From NCBI RefSeq assembly GCF_036588685.1, contig NC_086381.1:50963431-51027430 (forward strand): 64,000 nucleotides of DNA. The letters run 5' to 3'. Below the pieces are notes generated by a model, which was given only the letters and a program-made list of their open reading frames with translations, was not told the origin of the DNA and searched no databases. Of the stretch, positions 11,341 through 20,461 are shown piece by piece; within the stretch, counting starts at the first letter, position 1; each line of letters begins with the position of its first letter. This stretch comes from Mytilus trossulus. Lineage: Eukaryota > Mollusca > Bivalvia > Mytilida > Mytilidae. Position numbers and translations under genes: made by a program.

Positions 11341-12395
11341 AGAGACTTTTTTCTCAATTGCATATATATCACTTGAAATATAATACATGTATCTCAAAAA
11401 GTTTGATTAATTACGAATGGGAGTCTTTTGTCCTCATGGATAACAAATGACAGCAAACAACAATATTGGTAAAAAGTTTTAATAACGAAAGCGAATTTTT
11501 ATGCAAGATTATTGGGACATAACTCCAAAAATTCAGATTTATTTTGGAAAGTTCAGTAAATGTTTTATTAGTTTATGTAGCAAAAAAACAAGTAAGGTTA
11601 TCCTATGTTCTATCTTCCAGAAGCCTTTCATAAGATGTGTATTTTTATATTTTATTCAATTTAACTTGTATATTTAGTTTTTCTCATTTAGTAAAGCTTT
11701 CGCCATTTACCATTCTTATGTCATATCAATTTTGCGTTACACTAACATTTGATGAAATATATAGCCAATTCTTATCTGATTTATATTTTCCCCTGACGGT
11801 TGATTATTGTCTATCGAGTGTGAGCTTAGTTCTTCATTGATCAATTCAATTATGATGACAAACTTTCTTGCTTTAATCTGAATTTCCTATTCCTGTTCAC
11901 ATAGGGAGATCATGTGTTTTGTCGATCATTGGTTGGCAGATTTTGATTTTATTAGATTTAGCACATATTCTGAACTCATTATATTTGCATTTGCCCCACC
12001 CTCTTCAGACTTAAATGGTCACCCACTAATATTATGGAAAGAGAGAAAAAAAAAACGATTAAACAAAAAGAAAATTGAGCAACACGATTAAAATAACCAG
12101 ACGTATTGACTAACACACAACCTTATTATAAAATAGACAAAAACAAAGAAAAAACATATGGTTCAGATAGAGTGAAAGCTTCTCAAGTCAAATGAGGTTT
12201 GAGGTTTTGACACTTTTTTGTATTGTTTGTTACAACTGAAATCACGTGCAGGGTATTTTTTAAAGTACCTGTCTTTGTAAGAATCATGCAGGTTCCTGTT
12301 GATGGGCGATTCATGACCCCTCTTCAAATGTCTTTATATTTTGTTTATGAAGAAGGTAAAGTATGAAAATAAGTTTCATTTATTATTTTTTTTCT
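11341..12395. other. 3' flank of lectin gene 1, paralogous to 54670-55735
   Basis: No further exon. Collinear with the flank of the second lectin gene (ttgcatatatatcacttga, ttttgcgttacactaac, gatgaaatatatagccaat, aaaaacatatggttcaga), which shows that the duplicated block is much longer than the gene. No AATAAA was found close to the stop of copy 1. Confidence 0.7.
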
Positions 12396-12690
12396 TTTGA
12401 ACCTTAAAAAAATAGAATTAAAAACACGTAGAATTAGTGAGATAAAACTCGGTATGCATCTGTATAGTTTTTATTTATGGGGAAACTGGAGTGCCGGTGG
12501 AAAACAACAGAAAACTGACAATGCTCGCTCGTCAATTAAGATTCGAACTCCCAAGCTCAGTGTTGACAGGCTAATTATACAGTTGGGACTACTTAGACCA
12601 ATCGTATCAATATTTCTCTACACTATTTATTTAAGAACCTATATCGATTTTCTAAGGTATGCATTCGGCGCCAGAAGAAAAGAAACCAAC
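12396..12690 (+). repeat. Dispersed repeat ('gaaactggagtgccgg'), paralogous to 55740-56220
   Basis: Carries gaaactggagtgccggtgg, gattcgaactccc, tgttgacaggctaatta. These are blocks of a mussel repeat family. The 99-codon frame here is therefore not a gene. The second copy has an extra piece (55801-55880) that is more typical of the full repeat. Confidence 0.65.
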
Positions 12691-13600
12691 AATTAATTTT
12701 TAAATATCTGACATTGTAAAGTTCAACTACAGTAAAAGTTGTAAAATGCATTTTTTCTTGTACAAAAAACACTTCATTTTGTTATTAAAATTGTGGTTAG
12801 ATTTAACTTTTTTTTCATACATTTTTTGTTCGTTTAAATGCCAATGTTATCATAAACTATGTTTCAATATTATGTTACAAATATTTTATCATATTCAATT
12901 CAAAATAAGAGAGTGATTTTTCAATTTATAAAAAATCAAGGTGTTGCAATACCTTTTTTACATGGGCATACATTAATTCCACAAACAGCCGAAACAGCGG
13001 AGCTTACTAAGGAGGAGATGATTTCTCAGACCTCTTCTTTCTTTTCAAAGTTCAGTATCAAACGTTTAATACTTTTTAAATATCGATCCCCATTATAATG
13101 ATGTCATGCTCTTTTTGCTATATCTTTCCTCTATAATATAGGAAGTATAATATTAAATAAAGTAAGTACAGAAAAGCGGTTCGGACGCACCAAATGATAT
13201 TAATATGATCTTATATAGAACGTTATTTTTATTGCGAAATATAAAATAAGGAGTGATAGAAAGCTTACAAAGTATAAATACATAAAAAAAGAAATGTAAT
13301 ATTCAAATCATTAATGTTGACTGTCCTTTTTAATATCACTACTTGGTCTCTTTATGCTTCACTTAATCTTTTTAAAGGTACATGTATAGATTGTGTCATT
13401 TTATGGACGAAATCTAAAAATGAATCTGTTAAATCACACCTGTATGAATCACTCGCGTGCCGTCTATAAATATTAAAATATTTTAGAAATTTGTAAGATG
13501 TTTTAATATAAAGTGTTAACAAATCCGTCTTTCTGTCATATAAAAAAATATCATTAGAACTTTATACATGTACTTGTATAAATTATTATGTGATCATATC
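12691..13600. other. Duplicated spacer, paralogous to 58950-59418 and 63726-63849
   Basis: Strong collinearity with copy 2 (attaattccacaaacagccg, ggagatgatttctcagacc, aaagcggttcggacgcac). At about 13450-13470 it shows the empty site of the 4.3 kb element found at 59424-63720. No exon recognised; the 79-codon frame at 12859 has no support. Confidence 0.6.
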
Positions 13601-13601
13601 A

Positions 13602-13802
13602 ATGGGAGATTTGAGAACGGTAACAGTTGAAAATTTGTGTAAAGAATGTGACTGTGACAAACCAGTAGAATGGGTCTGTCTAGAATGTAACGTACCGGGC
13701 CATGATATTATTAAGGCTATTTCATTAAATGCATGTAGGTGGAAGATGATTATGCATAATGGTAAACAAAAAAACCATTTTTTGTTTGGGTACAATAATT
13801 AA
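13602..13802 (+). pseudogene. Truncated B-box zinc-finger exon
   Basis: From the ATG at 13602 the frame reads MGDLRTVTVENLCKEC, then C-x-x-C pairs and PGHD, nearly identical to the exon at 63850-64000. After the His-Asp the two diverge abruptly: here the frame continues into unrelated sequence to TAA at 13800, and the later Cys and His ligands are missing. A rearrangement has cut the zinc finger in half. Calling it a pseudogene is an inference; a new splice form using gt sites downstream cannot be excluded. Confidence 0.65.
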
Positions 13803-14230
13803 ACTTCTACCCTCCTACCATTTTAATGGAGTAGCCTTTACAGAAACTATACATGCTATATGATGTTGAGTTATGAAGTAATATGAATCCAGGAAGTTTG
13901 AACATATATAAAATTATATGTCATTAACAGCTGCTTATTGTTTATATATTTGTACAAGAATATAAAAAAAATGTTTTATTAAAGGCATCATGTAGGAACA
14001 ATGTATGTATGTTAATGATGCAGGAATAAATCCATCATGTCCATCAATAAAAAAAAGCGCAGAAGAATTTTAGAAGTCTTTTTTATGCTATGCCTACACT
14101 ATTATTAGGTAGGCATGTTCCTGGTGTGGGTGTCTGTATGAATCTGTTCTCTTGTGGTAAAATACAATTTTGTTCTAGGTTACTTAATAGTCACATCAAT
14201 TTGAATCTCTACTTGATTTGAATTATTGAA
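13803..14230. other. Spacer
   Basis: AT-rich sequence with no supported exon. Confidence 0.35.
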
Positions 14231-14234
14231 TTAC

Positions 14235-14345
14235 CTTTAATATGTGATTTGTACAAATGTTTAATGTGGTTGTTCTCAAGCAGTTTCCTCTCTCTTTCCT
14301 CTCTGGTCTCAAGTTCATTTTCTATGTCTGGAATTTGATCTGGAT
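14235..14345 (-). CDS. Internal exon, charged helical segment, unknown protein
   Basis: A 111-nt exon on the minus strand. Acceptor catttatcatag lies just above 14345 and donor aaag|gtaatt starts at 14234. It enters and leaves in phase 1 and encodes PDQIPDIENELETREERERK, then LLENNHIKHLYKSHIK. The glutamate/arginine-rich middle is likely helical. With the exon at 14667-14747 it forms one continuous frame. The family is not recognised. Downstream exons were not found. Confidence 0.5.
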
Positions 14346-14666
14346 CTATGATAAATGTTAAGATGAAATAAAATTTATGTAGATTACTGAAATAAAATTT
14401 ATGCAGATTACATAACATTTTCTGAAAGGAATGTTAAACTAAAGTGTCAACAAAAAAGGGCAAAATATGATTAGGATATTAACCTGTAGGCTGTACCTTT
14501 CTTGCCTGAAGAATCTTAAGTATTTATAATCCTGTGCTTTTAATATGCTAAATGAACTTTATTGGTGATTGAATTTATATTAGATAAACAATCAAATGAA
14601 GTTAACACGCACCTTTTAAGAATATAATCATCATATTAATACATTATTTCCTTTGTAGTAATATAC

Positions 14667-14747
14667 CTTGTTCTAAATTCTTTTCAGGCGAAGTTGATGG
14701 TTGATCCTCGTTGGCAGGTTCTTTGGTGCCACTACTGGCTTGAAATT
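14667..14747 (-). CDS. Internal exon, low-complexity linker, same unknown gene
   Basis: An 81-nt exon on the minus strand: acceptor ttctccatag, donor caag|gtatat, phase 1 at both ends. It encodes FQASSGTKEPANEDQPSTSP then EKNLEQ, a disordered polar linker. It joins in frame to 14235-14345. The last Ig exon of the adhesion gene upstream (20167-20461, same strand) also ends in phase 1, so these could be its downstream exons, but no membrane segment is seen and this link is only a possibility. Confidence 0.45.
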
Positions 14748-15039
14748 CTATGGAGAATAAAAATAAACAAAAAAATGCAGGTCAGGAATTATAATTATGA
14801 TTCTTATAATCATACTGAACAGACACAGTTTTTCTGTCCAATATTGATTTTGTTGATCTTGCTTAACTCGATAGACATAATTATATATACAAGACAAATA
14901 CCCTTATATCTAATCAGTTGGGGCTGCATATCATTTGTATGCAACTCAAAACACCATATCTGTTTAAAGGGGAATAATCCTTACAGAAATTGATTGATTG
15001 TCTCCCATATTACTTTCTATTCCATGTGCATGCAATAAC
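14748..15039. other. Intronic or intergenic spacer
   Basis: The 99-codon plus-strand frame at 14694-14993 overlaps the minus-strand exon and has no domain features; rejected as a gene. Confidence 0.4.
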
Positions 15040-15187
15040 TGTTCAGAGTTCTATTGTCATGTATTTCATTTTATTATTTCATTGTTATAACAAATCATTG
15101 TAATCATTGTATGAAATTTAAAACCCGCAAGGGTCCATAATTGGATTAATAAAGTATTCTTATTCTTATTCTTATTCTTATTCTTAT
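15040..15187 (+). mobile_element. 3' end of a LINE with (ATTCTT)n tail
   Basis: Reads acccgcaagggtccataa, ggattaataaagtattc, then a run of ttattc units at 15155-15187. This matches the 3' ends of L2/CR1-like LINEs I know from molluscs, which end in short tandem repeats instead of poly(A). Only the tail is present. Confidence 0.6.
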
Positions 15188-15239
15188 ACATATGCTATAC
15201 AATTGAAATGAAAGACCGTACACAAATTGGTCAATAGAT

Positions 15240-15430
15240 ATAGGAAGATGTGGTGTGAGTGCCAATGAGACAACTCTCCATCCAAATAACAATTTAAAAA
15301 AGTAAACCATTATAGGTCAATGTACGGCCTTCAACACGGAGCCTTGGCTCACACAGAACAACAAGCTATAAAGGGCCCAAAAATTACTAGTGTAAAACCA
15401 TTCAAACGGGAAAACCAACGATCAAGTTTA
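15240..15430 (+). repeat. Mussel 'gtgccaatgagacaac' repeat
   Basis: Well-kept copy: tgagtgccaatgagacaact, ataggtcaatgtacggcct, aaagggcccaaaaattac, cattcaaacgggaaaacc. The 82-codon frame at 15320 arises from it. Confidence 0.75.
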
Positions 15431-15880
15431 CTTTCTCCATATCAAAATAAAAAGATAAAAAGACACATTTATAACTTATTATACAAAGAACTATTTCTGT
15501 GTTTGTTTTTTTCCCAGATTCATAAAATTTGTCTATCAACTAACATGAATGGAGAAAAACAAGTTTAACTTAAGGTAGATGGGGTGTCTTAATTGTATTT
15601 CATAGAATTTTTTAATAATTGGACCATAAATCATAATCTACGCCATAGAATTTTGAGATAACCTATGAGAATATAACTTTAATAGTATGCTTTCAGTTAA
15701 GAAAAAGAAAAAATGGGGTCACCAGACCCGTTTTCTTGCTACATAATAAAACAGGTAAATTCCTAAAACATTCCATTGATAAAGTACCTTAATCTGAATT
15801 ATCTGCCCTTGCATTCGAGTTGCCTCCCCTTATGTGGCAAAATTAGAAAAAAAAGTAATTTAACAAAAGTTTACTGTTTT
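15431..15880. other. Spacer with repeat-like sequence
   Basis: The agttgcctccccttatg motif at about 15820 belongs to a mussel repeat as I recall it; no gene seen. Confidence 0.35.
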
Positions 15881-17005
15881 TATACGACCGCAAAAATTGA
15901 AATTTTTTTCGTCGTATATTGCTATCACGTTGGCGTCGTCGTCTGCGTCGTCGTCGTCGTCGTCCGAATTCTTTTAGTTTTCGCACTCTAACTTTAGTAA
16001 AAGTGAATAGAAATCTATGAAATTTCAACACAAGGTTTTTGACCACAAAAGTAAGGTTTTGATGGATTTTTGGAGTTTTGATCCCAACATTTTAGGAATT
16101 AGGGGCCAAAAGGGCCCAAATAAGCATTTTCTTGGTTTTCGCACAATAACTTTAGTTTAAGTAAATAGAAATCAATGAAATTTAAACACGGTTTATGACC
16201 ATAAAAGGAAGGTTGGTATTGATTTTGGGAGTTGAGGTTCCAACAGTTTAGGAATTAGGGGCCAAAAAGGGACCCAAATAAGCATTTGTTGGTTTTCGCA
16301 CCATAACTTTAGTATAAGTAAATAGAAATCTATGAAATTTAAACACAAGGTTAATGACCATAAAAGGAAGGTTGGTATTGATTTTTGGAGTTTTGGTCCC
16401 AACAGTTTAGGAATAAGGGGCCCAAAGGGTCCAAAATTAAACTTTGTTTGATTTCATCAAAAATTTAATAATTGGGGTTCTTTGATATGCCGAATCTAAC
16501 TGTGTATGTAGATTCTTAATTTTTGGTCCCGTTTTCGAATTGGTTTACATTAAGGTCCAAAGGGTCCAAACTTAAAATTTGTTTGATTTTGACAAAAATT
16601 GAATCCTTGGGGTTCTTTGATATACTGAATCTAAAAATGTACTTAGATTTTCAATTATTGGCCCAGTTTTCAAGTTGGTCCAAATCGGGGTCCAAAATTA
16701 AACTTTGTTTGATTTCATCAAAAATTGAATAAATGGGGTTCTTTGGTAAAATTAATTTTTAGAATTATATAATATCCTGAATATAATCATGTATCTACAT
16801 TTTGGATATTGAACCATAATAGTTTAATATCCAATTTAAAAAAATTAAATTCTAATTTTCATTTCTTAAACCAAATTCATAATGTGAAATAAACCTATGT
16901 TGTGTCAACTATTTAATCACAATCCACATTTAAAGCTGTATCAAACTTAAAAGTTGTGTCCATACTTGTCCCATCTGTTCAGGGTTCTACATCTGCGGTC
17001 GTATA
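15881..17005. mobile_element. Repeat-rich element with TATACGACCGCA inverted ends
   Basis: Starts tatacgaccgca (15881) and ends with its exact complement tgcggtcgtata (16994-17005). Inside are a (GTC)n run at 15940-15963, blocks of about 158 bp starting at the ggttttcgca motif, and shorter repeats with tggggttctttgatat. It is non-coding. I recognise it as a very abundant bivalve element. The arginine-rich frame on the minus strand is the triplet run read backwards. Confidence 0.75.
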
Positions 17006-17229
17006 ATGCTGCGCCCTGCAAAGCAACTGGTTCACAATTGCTATAATATTATGTAATCAAATGACAGAGAAAAACAGTGTTTGTTTGTTTTCTTTAGAAA
17101 AACTAAGACCAAATTGAGGGACAGGTCCTGATATTGCAATCTCAGACTCAAGTTGTTAAGAAGAAAAAAAAAAGTTGTAAGGCATTTATTAAAAAATTAA
17201 ATGATATAAATGCCAATGAACATGAGGAA
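17006..17229. other. Spacer
   Basis: No feature seen. Confidence 0.35.
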
Positions 17230-17490
17230 ACAACTTTTATGTCTGTTCTATGTTCGGTTTGTTGTCTCTTTGACACATTCCCCATTTCCATTCTCAATGT
17301 CATCTTCATTTATACGACACAGAAATTAGCTACTTAAGGTATGGCCTTCAAAAATGAGAAAAAAACAAAACCTCATAGTCTGCTATGCTAAAAAGCCAAG
17401 AAATGACAAATAATGATTGAAAAACAAATATGATGTACAGCAACAAAAGACAACTGCTAAAGTCACACAGAATTTGGCAGGGTCAAACCT
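17230..17490 (+). repeat. Two mussel repeat fragments
   Basis: 17230-17300 has ttgacacattccccatttcc as in 2440-2460. 17310-17490 is a diverged 'caatgagcaaa' family copy (atggccttcaaaaatgag, catagtctgctatg, ggcagggtcaaacc). Confidence 0.6.
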
Positions 17491-17899
17491 TCAACTCCCT
17501 TTATTTAAGGAATTACTGTTATATTTTTTGTCTATGAAGAAATAACATAAAAAAAAATGTGGTGCACACGTGTAAAGTGTTAACTGCCATTTAGAATAGG
17601 CAGAAAATAATATAAGTCATTTCCTATAATTTAATTCTTAATTCAATTTTTAACCAGAGTAAATCATGAAAAGACGTTGATGAAGATCACAGTCACATGA
17701 CAAAACTATGTCTATGCCAAATGGAAGTTATTAACGACCTTGACTGGCTATACAGCCCTTGCGTGGTCGGTAAATTTTGTCTATGGGCTGATTAACAGAA
17801 CAACGTCAGCCAATTAAAAGACATGTTACATCCAAAATTAAATTATATAGAAATACAGTTGAAAATTTACGGCCACTTCTTTTTAGAGAAATCTTTTTT
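17491..17899. other. Spacer with small shared segment
   Basis: 17728-17772 repeats the acgaccttgactggctata segment of 6688-6733. No gene seen. Confidence 0.45.
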
Positions 17900-18043
17900 C
17901 AGAAAATACTATGTCATCCCGAGGGAAGGATAATTGTTTTTTTTTTTTAAATGCAAACGGAGTATTCTTCTTATTTACTATTATTTTTGTGGGCGCTGGA
18001 TGTAAAATCAGTGCGGTCCCTGGTTGGGACATAGTATTTTCTG
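17900..18043. repeat. Foldback with cagaaaatactatgtc arms
   Basis: Inverted arms 17900-17923 and 18021-18043 around a T-rich, partly GC centre. Small foldback or element end. Confidence 0.7.
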
Positions 18044-18126
18044 AAGCACCCCTTAATAGGAATTAAGAATCAAATCATGTTTGTATTCTGTGATTCTGGA
18101 ACACGCCCCTGTTTTCCAAACAAAAA

Positions 18127-18345
18127 TTTCCCGTGTTTTAATTCCTGAATTTTTTATGAACTATTCCACACTTTATACTGTAGAGTGGATTGTTTGCTGA
18201 AGATTTTTTTGAATTGAAAAATGCAGAACATTACATTTCCCGTGTTTTAATTCCTGAATTTTTTATGAACTATTCCACACTTAATACTGAAAAGTGGATT
18301 GTTTGTTAAAGATTTTTTTCATTTGAAAAATGCAGAATATTACCT
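18127..18345. repeat. 109-bp direct tandem duplication
   Basis: Two units starting tttcccgtgttttaattcct at 18127 and 18236, differing at a few bases (tatactgtag / aatactgaaa). Confidence 0.9.
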
Positions 18346-18985
18346 TTCTGTTGGTGATGCAGGTAAACTTGATGTTCAGGAATAAATGAAGGTATGGTTG
18401 GGATACGGTAGGTGTTTCTCCACAAATGATGGAAAACTAAGCCAAATATAAATATTTTTGTGAAGTTAAGTCCATCAATTAAACTTTAAACACTGAAATT
18501 TAAACAAAATATGCTGGTGGAAAATTTCAAGGTGTCCTCTTAAAAAAATGAATCTGGAAATAATATTCTACTATACAAGGAGGGGCCGAAGGTAGCAAGG
18601 GCCATATGTAGGAAAGTTTTAAAAGAGGGCAATGAGAAATGAAGGACGATAGAATTTGTACATCTGAATATTTATTCTATAATTTATCAACTTGATGCCT
18701 TTTATATCACAAAATCGGGTATATTTTACAAAGTATTGAAAGATCGCACCCTTAAAAGCGTACTTGGACTTGACAGAAAAAATATTTGATCACAAAAATA
18801 TTTATTTTTTCAATTCTGGCAGTAGTAAAAGTTTACTACATCAAATGAATAAATAAAATAATATATAAACAATACAAATAAATACAAATAACACATTTTA
18901 TCATATGTTTAGTAGTAAATACAGTAGTTTTGCATATGTAATAAATAGCTTGCTGTTTAATCCATATCGCGCAACTTTGATGCGC
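18346..18985. other. Spacer
   Basis: No supported gene or structured repeat. Confidence 0.35.
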
Positions 18986-19100
18986 ACCCTTTATCGCATA
19001 CCCTTTATCACACCCCTACCCTTTATCGCACCCCTACCCTTTATCACACCCCTACTTTTTTTTTTTTTTTTTTTTACATAAAGTCATTTTTTTTTTTTTG
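18986..19100. repeat. Short 'cacccctaccctttatcg' array and poly-T
   Basis: Four or five partial repeats of the pyrimidine-rich unit (18986-19050) followed by long T runs at about 19052-19074 and 19088-19099. Confidence 0.85.
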
Positions 19101-19131
19101 CTTATGAAAAATTTCCCTCAATTTTTTTTTA

Positions 19132-19195
19132 TGACGTCAAATATTGTTTGGTATGTGACGTCACGAACTTCGTTTTCATATTGTATGTGACGTCA
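19132..19195. promoter_or_regulatory. Three perfect TGACGTCA (CRE-like) sites in 64 bp
   Basis: The 8-bp palindrome TGACGTCA occurs at 19132-19139, 19156-19163 and 19188-19195. This is the consensus for CREB/ATF binding. The spacing (24 and 32 bp) suggests a small degenerate repeat. No promoter or first exon is recognised next to it, so function is speculative. Confidence 0.4.
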
Positions 19196-19421
19196 AGAAC
19201 GTCAAAAAAATTTCTTATTTTTTGCAGACTAAATGCAACTATAAAAAATACAAAAATAAACAAAAATATTTTTAAAACAACAGCACGTAAATTGTAAGGT
19301 TACCAAGGTGATTCGGATTAGTAATTGAGCAGTTCTTTTTTAAGGCCATTGAAACAAGACAAAAGTAGATCTGAAGGTAACCCAGTGTTATGAATCAGAA
19401 AACAGTTCATATAATACTCTC

Positions 19422-19532
19422 AAAATCCGTATCACATGCCGTATCACCCTTGACCAATATCATCCCTCGGGCCTTAAGGCCCTTGGGCTGATATTGATGT
19501 CTCGGGATGATACGACATATGATACGGATTTT
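19422..19532. repeat. Near-perfect palindrome centred on gggccttaaggccc
   Basis: Outer arms aaaatccgtatcacatg / catatgatacggatttt and inner atatcatccctcgggcc / gggctgatat nest around 19476. A further inverted pair, agtccagcgtgttcc (from about 19720) and ccagcaacacgctggact (about 19998-20015), lies just to the right. It is probably a foldback element. The 107-codon frame at 19494 lies across it and is not supported as a gene. Confidence 0.75.
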
Positions 19533-20166
19533 GCCATGTATTATTCTGTATGTATTAAAGGTGCAAAACTGTCCATCAATTCAAGTTTTCGCGGTATTTA
19601 CACTTATCCGGAAAATTGGATCTGTCCGCAAATATTCAAGGTGTTCTCATACAACGTCTTTCAAGCGTTTGATAATGGCCCTGAAATGATACACAATAAA
19701 ACTCGATTAATAATATTAAAAAGTCCAGCGTGTTCCCGGAGACAGAATCATTGGATTGTAACCATTCTGAAACGAGAAATGTCTCTTTTAACGGATAATT
19801 GCTATCCAAACACGTAAATATCTTGATATTAATGAAAACGAGTGATGTTAACGGGGAAAATCGTAAAAACATCCCTTTTTTCAGCAGATTTACACCAGTT
19901 TGTACCTTTTGTCAGTATAGCTTAAACTTTGGATAGCATTTTTCAGAAAATATACATTCAGACGATTTCATTGATGCTTTATTTTTTGTTGAAAGGTTCC
20001 AGCAACACGCTGGACTTTTGAGTTTAAAATGAAATAAACACCTTCAGTTGCTGCTCGGGTCACGTGACTACTTTTACTAATTTAAAAATGATTGGTTGGA
20101 TAACAAACATAGATCTATATTTCCCCCCCTAATATTCTTAGTCATGTTAGTAACAAACAGTTTGAC
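19533..20166. other. 3' intron or flank of the adhesion gene
   Basis: Holds the right half of the inverted structures just described and a cacgtgac E-box-like site at about 20062; no exon seen. Confidence 0.35.
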
Positions 20167-20461
20167 CTTTGACAGTAAGAATTGCAGATGCTGTTTCCAG
20201 ATCCAATCCATTAGTTACAACACAGGTATACAGTCCTGAATCTCTACTGATTGTTCCATTAATCATGTTAATGGTCAAAGAATTATCTTGTACATTAGTG
20301 GTCATTCTCTGGTCATTTGTTGTTATTTCTTTTCCATCCTTTAACCAATATACACGAAGATTTGCAACTTCTTCAAAATCTGTTGTTCCAGAACGTGAAT
20401 TTGGCATCTGTGTTAGCTGTGTTTTCTAAATCACCTGGCTTCTGTTCTATTCTTGTCTTTC
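20167..20461 (-). CDS. Nrg: Exon 11: Ig6, with 2-nt frameshift
   Basis: Acceptor cacaatag before 20461; donor aaag|gtcaaa at 20167. It enters in phase 1 as KTRIEQKPGDLENTANTDAK in one frame. From about 20385 the Ig sequence continues in another frame as SGTTDFEEVANLRVYWLKDG, ending LYTCVVTNGLDLETASAILT. Length is 295 nt, whereas phase-1 in and phase-1 out needs a multiple of three (297). The break falls exactly where the first Ig cysteine codon should be (acg-ttctgg). A whole domain is otherwise well kept. Confidence 0.75.

Noticed and set aside
12397-12696. 99-codon ORF near the lectin gene
   Set aside because: It overlaps a dispersed repeat, and the paralogous copy at 55740-56220 does not keep the frame.
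15843-16046. Arginine-rich minus-strand ORF
   Set aside because: It is a (GTC)n triplet run inside a dispersed element read backwards.
19494-19817. 107-codon plus-strand ORF
   Set aside because: It overlaps a palindrome and an inverted-repeat arm; no domain, acceptor or poly(A) support.
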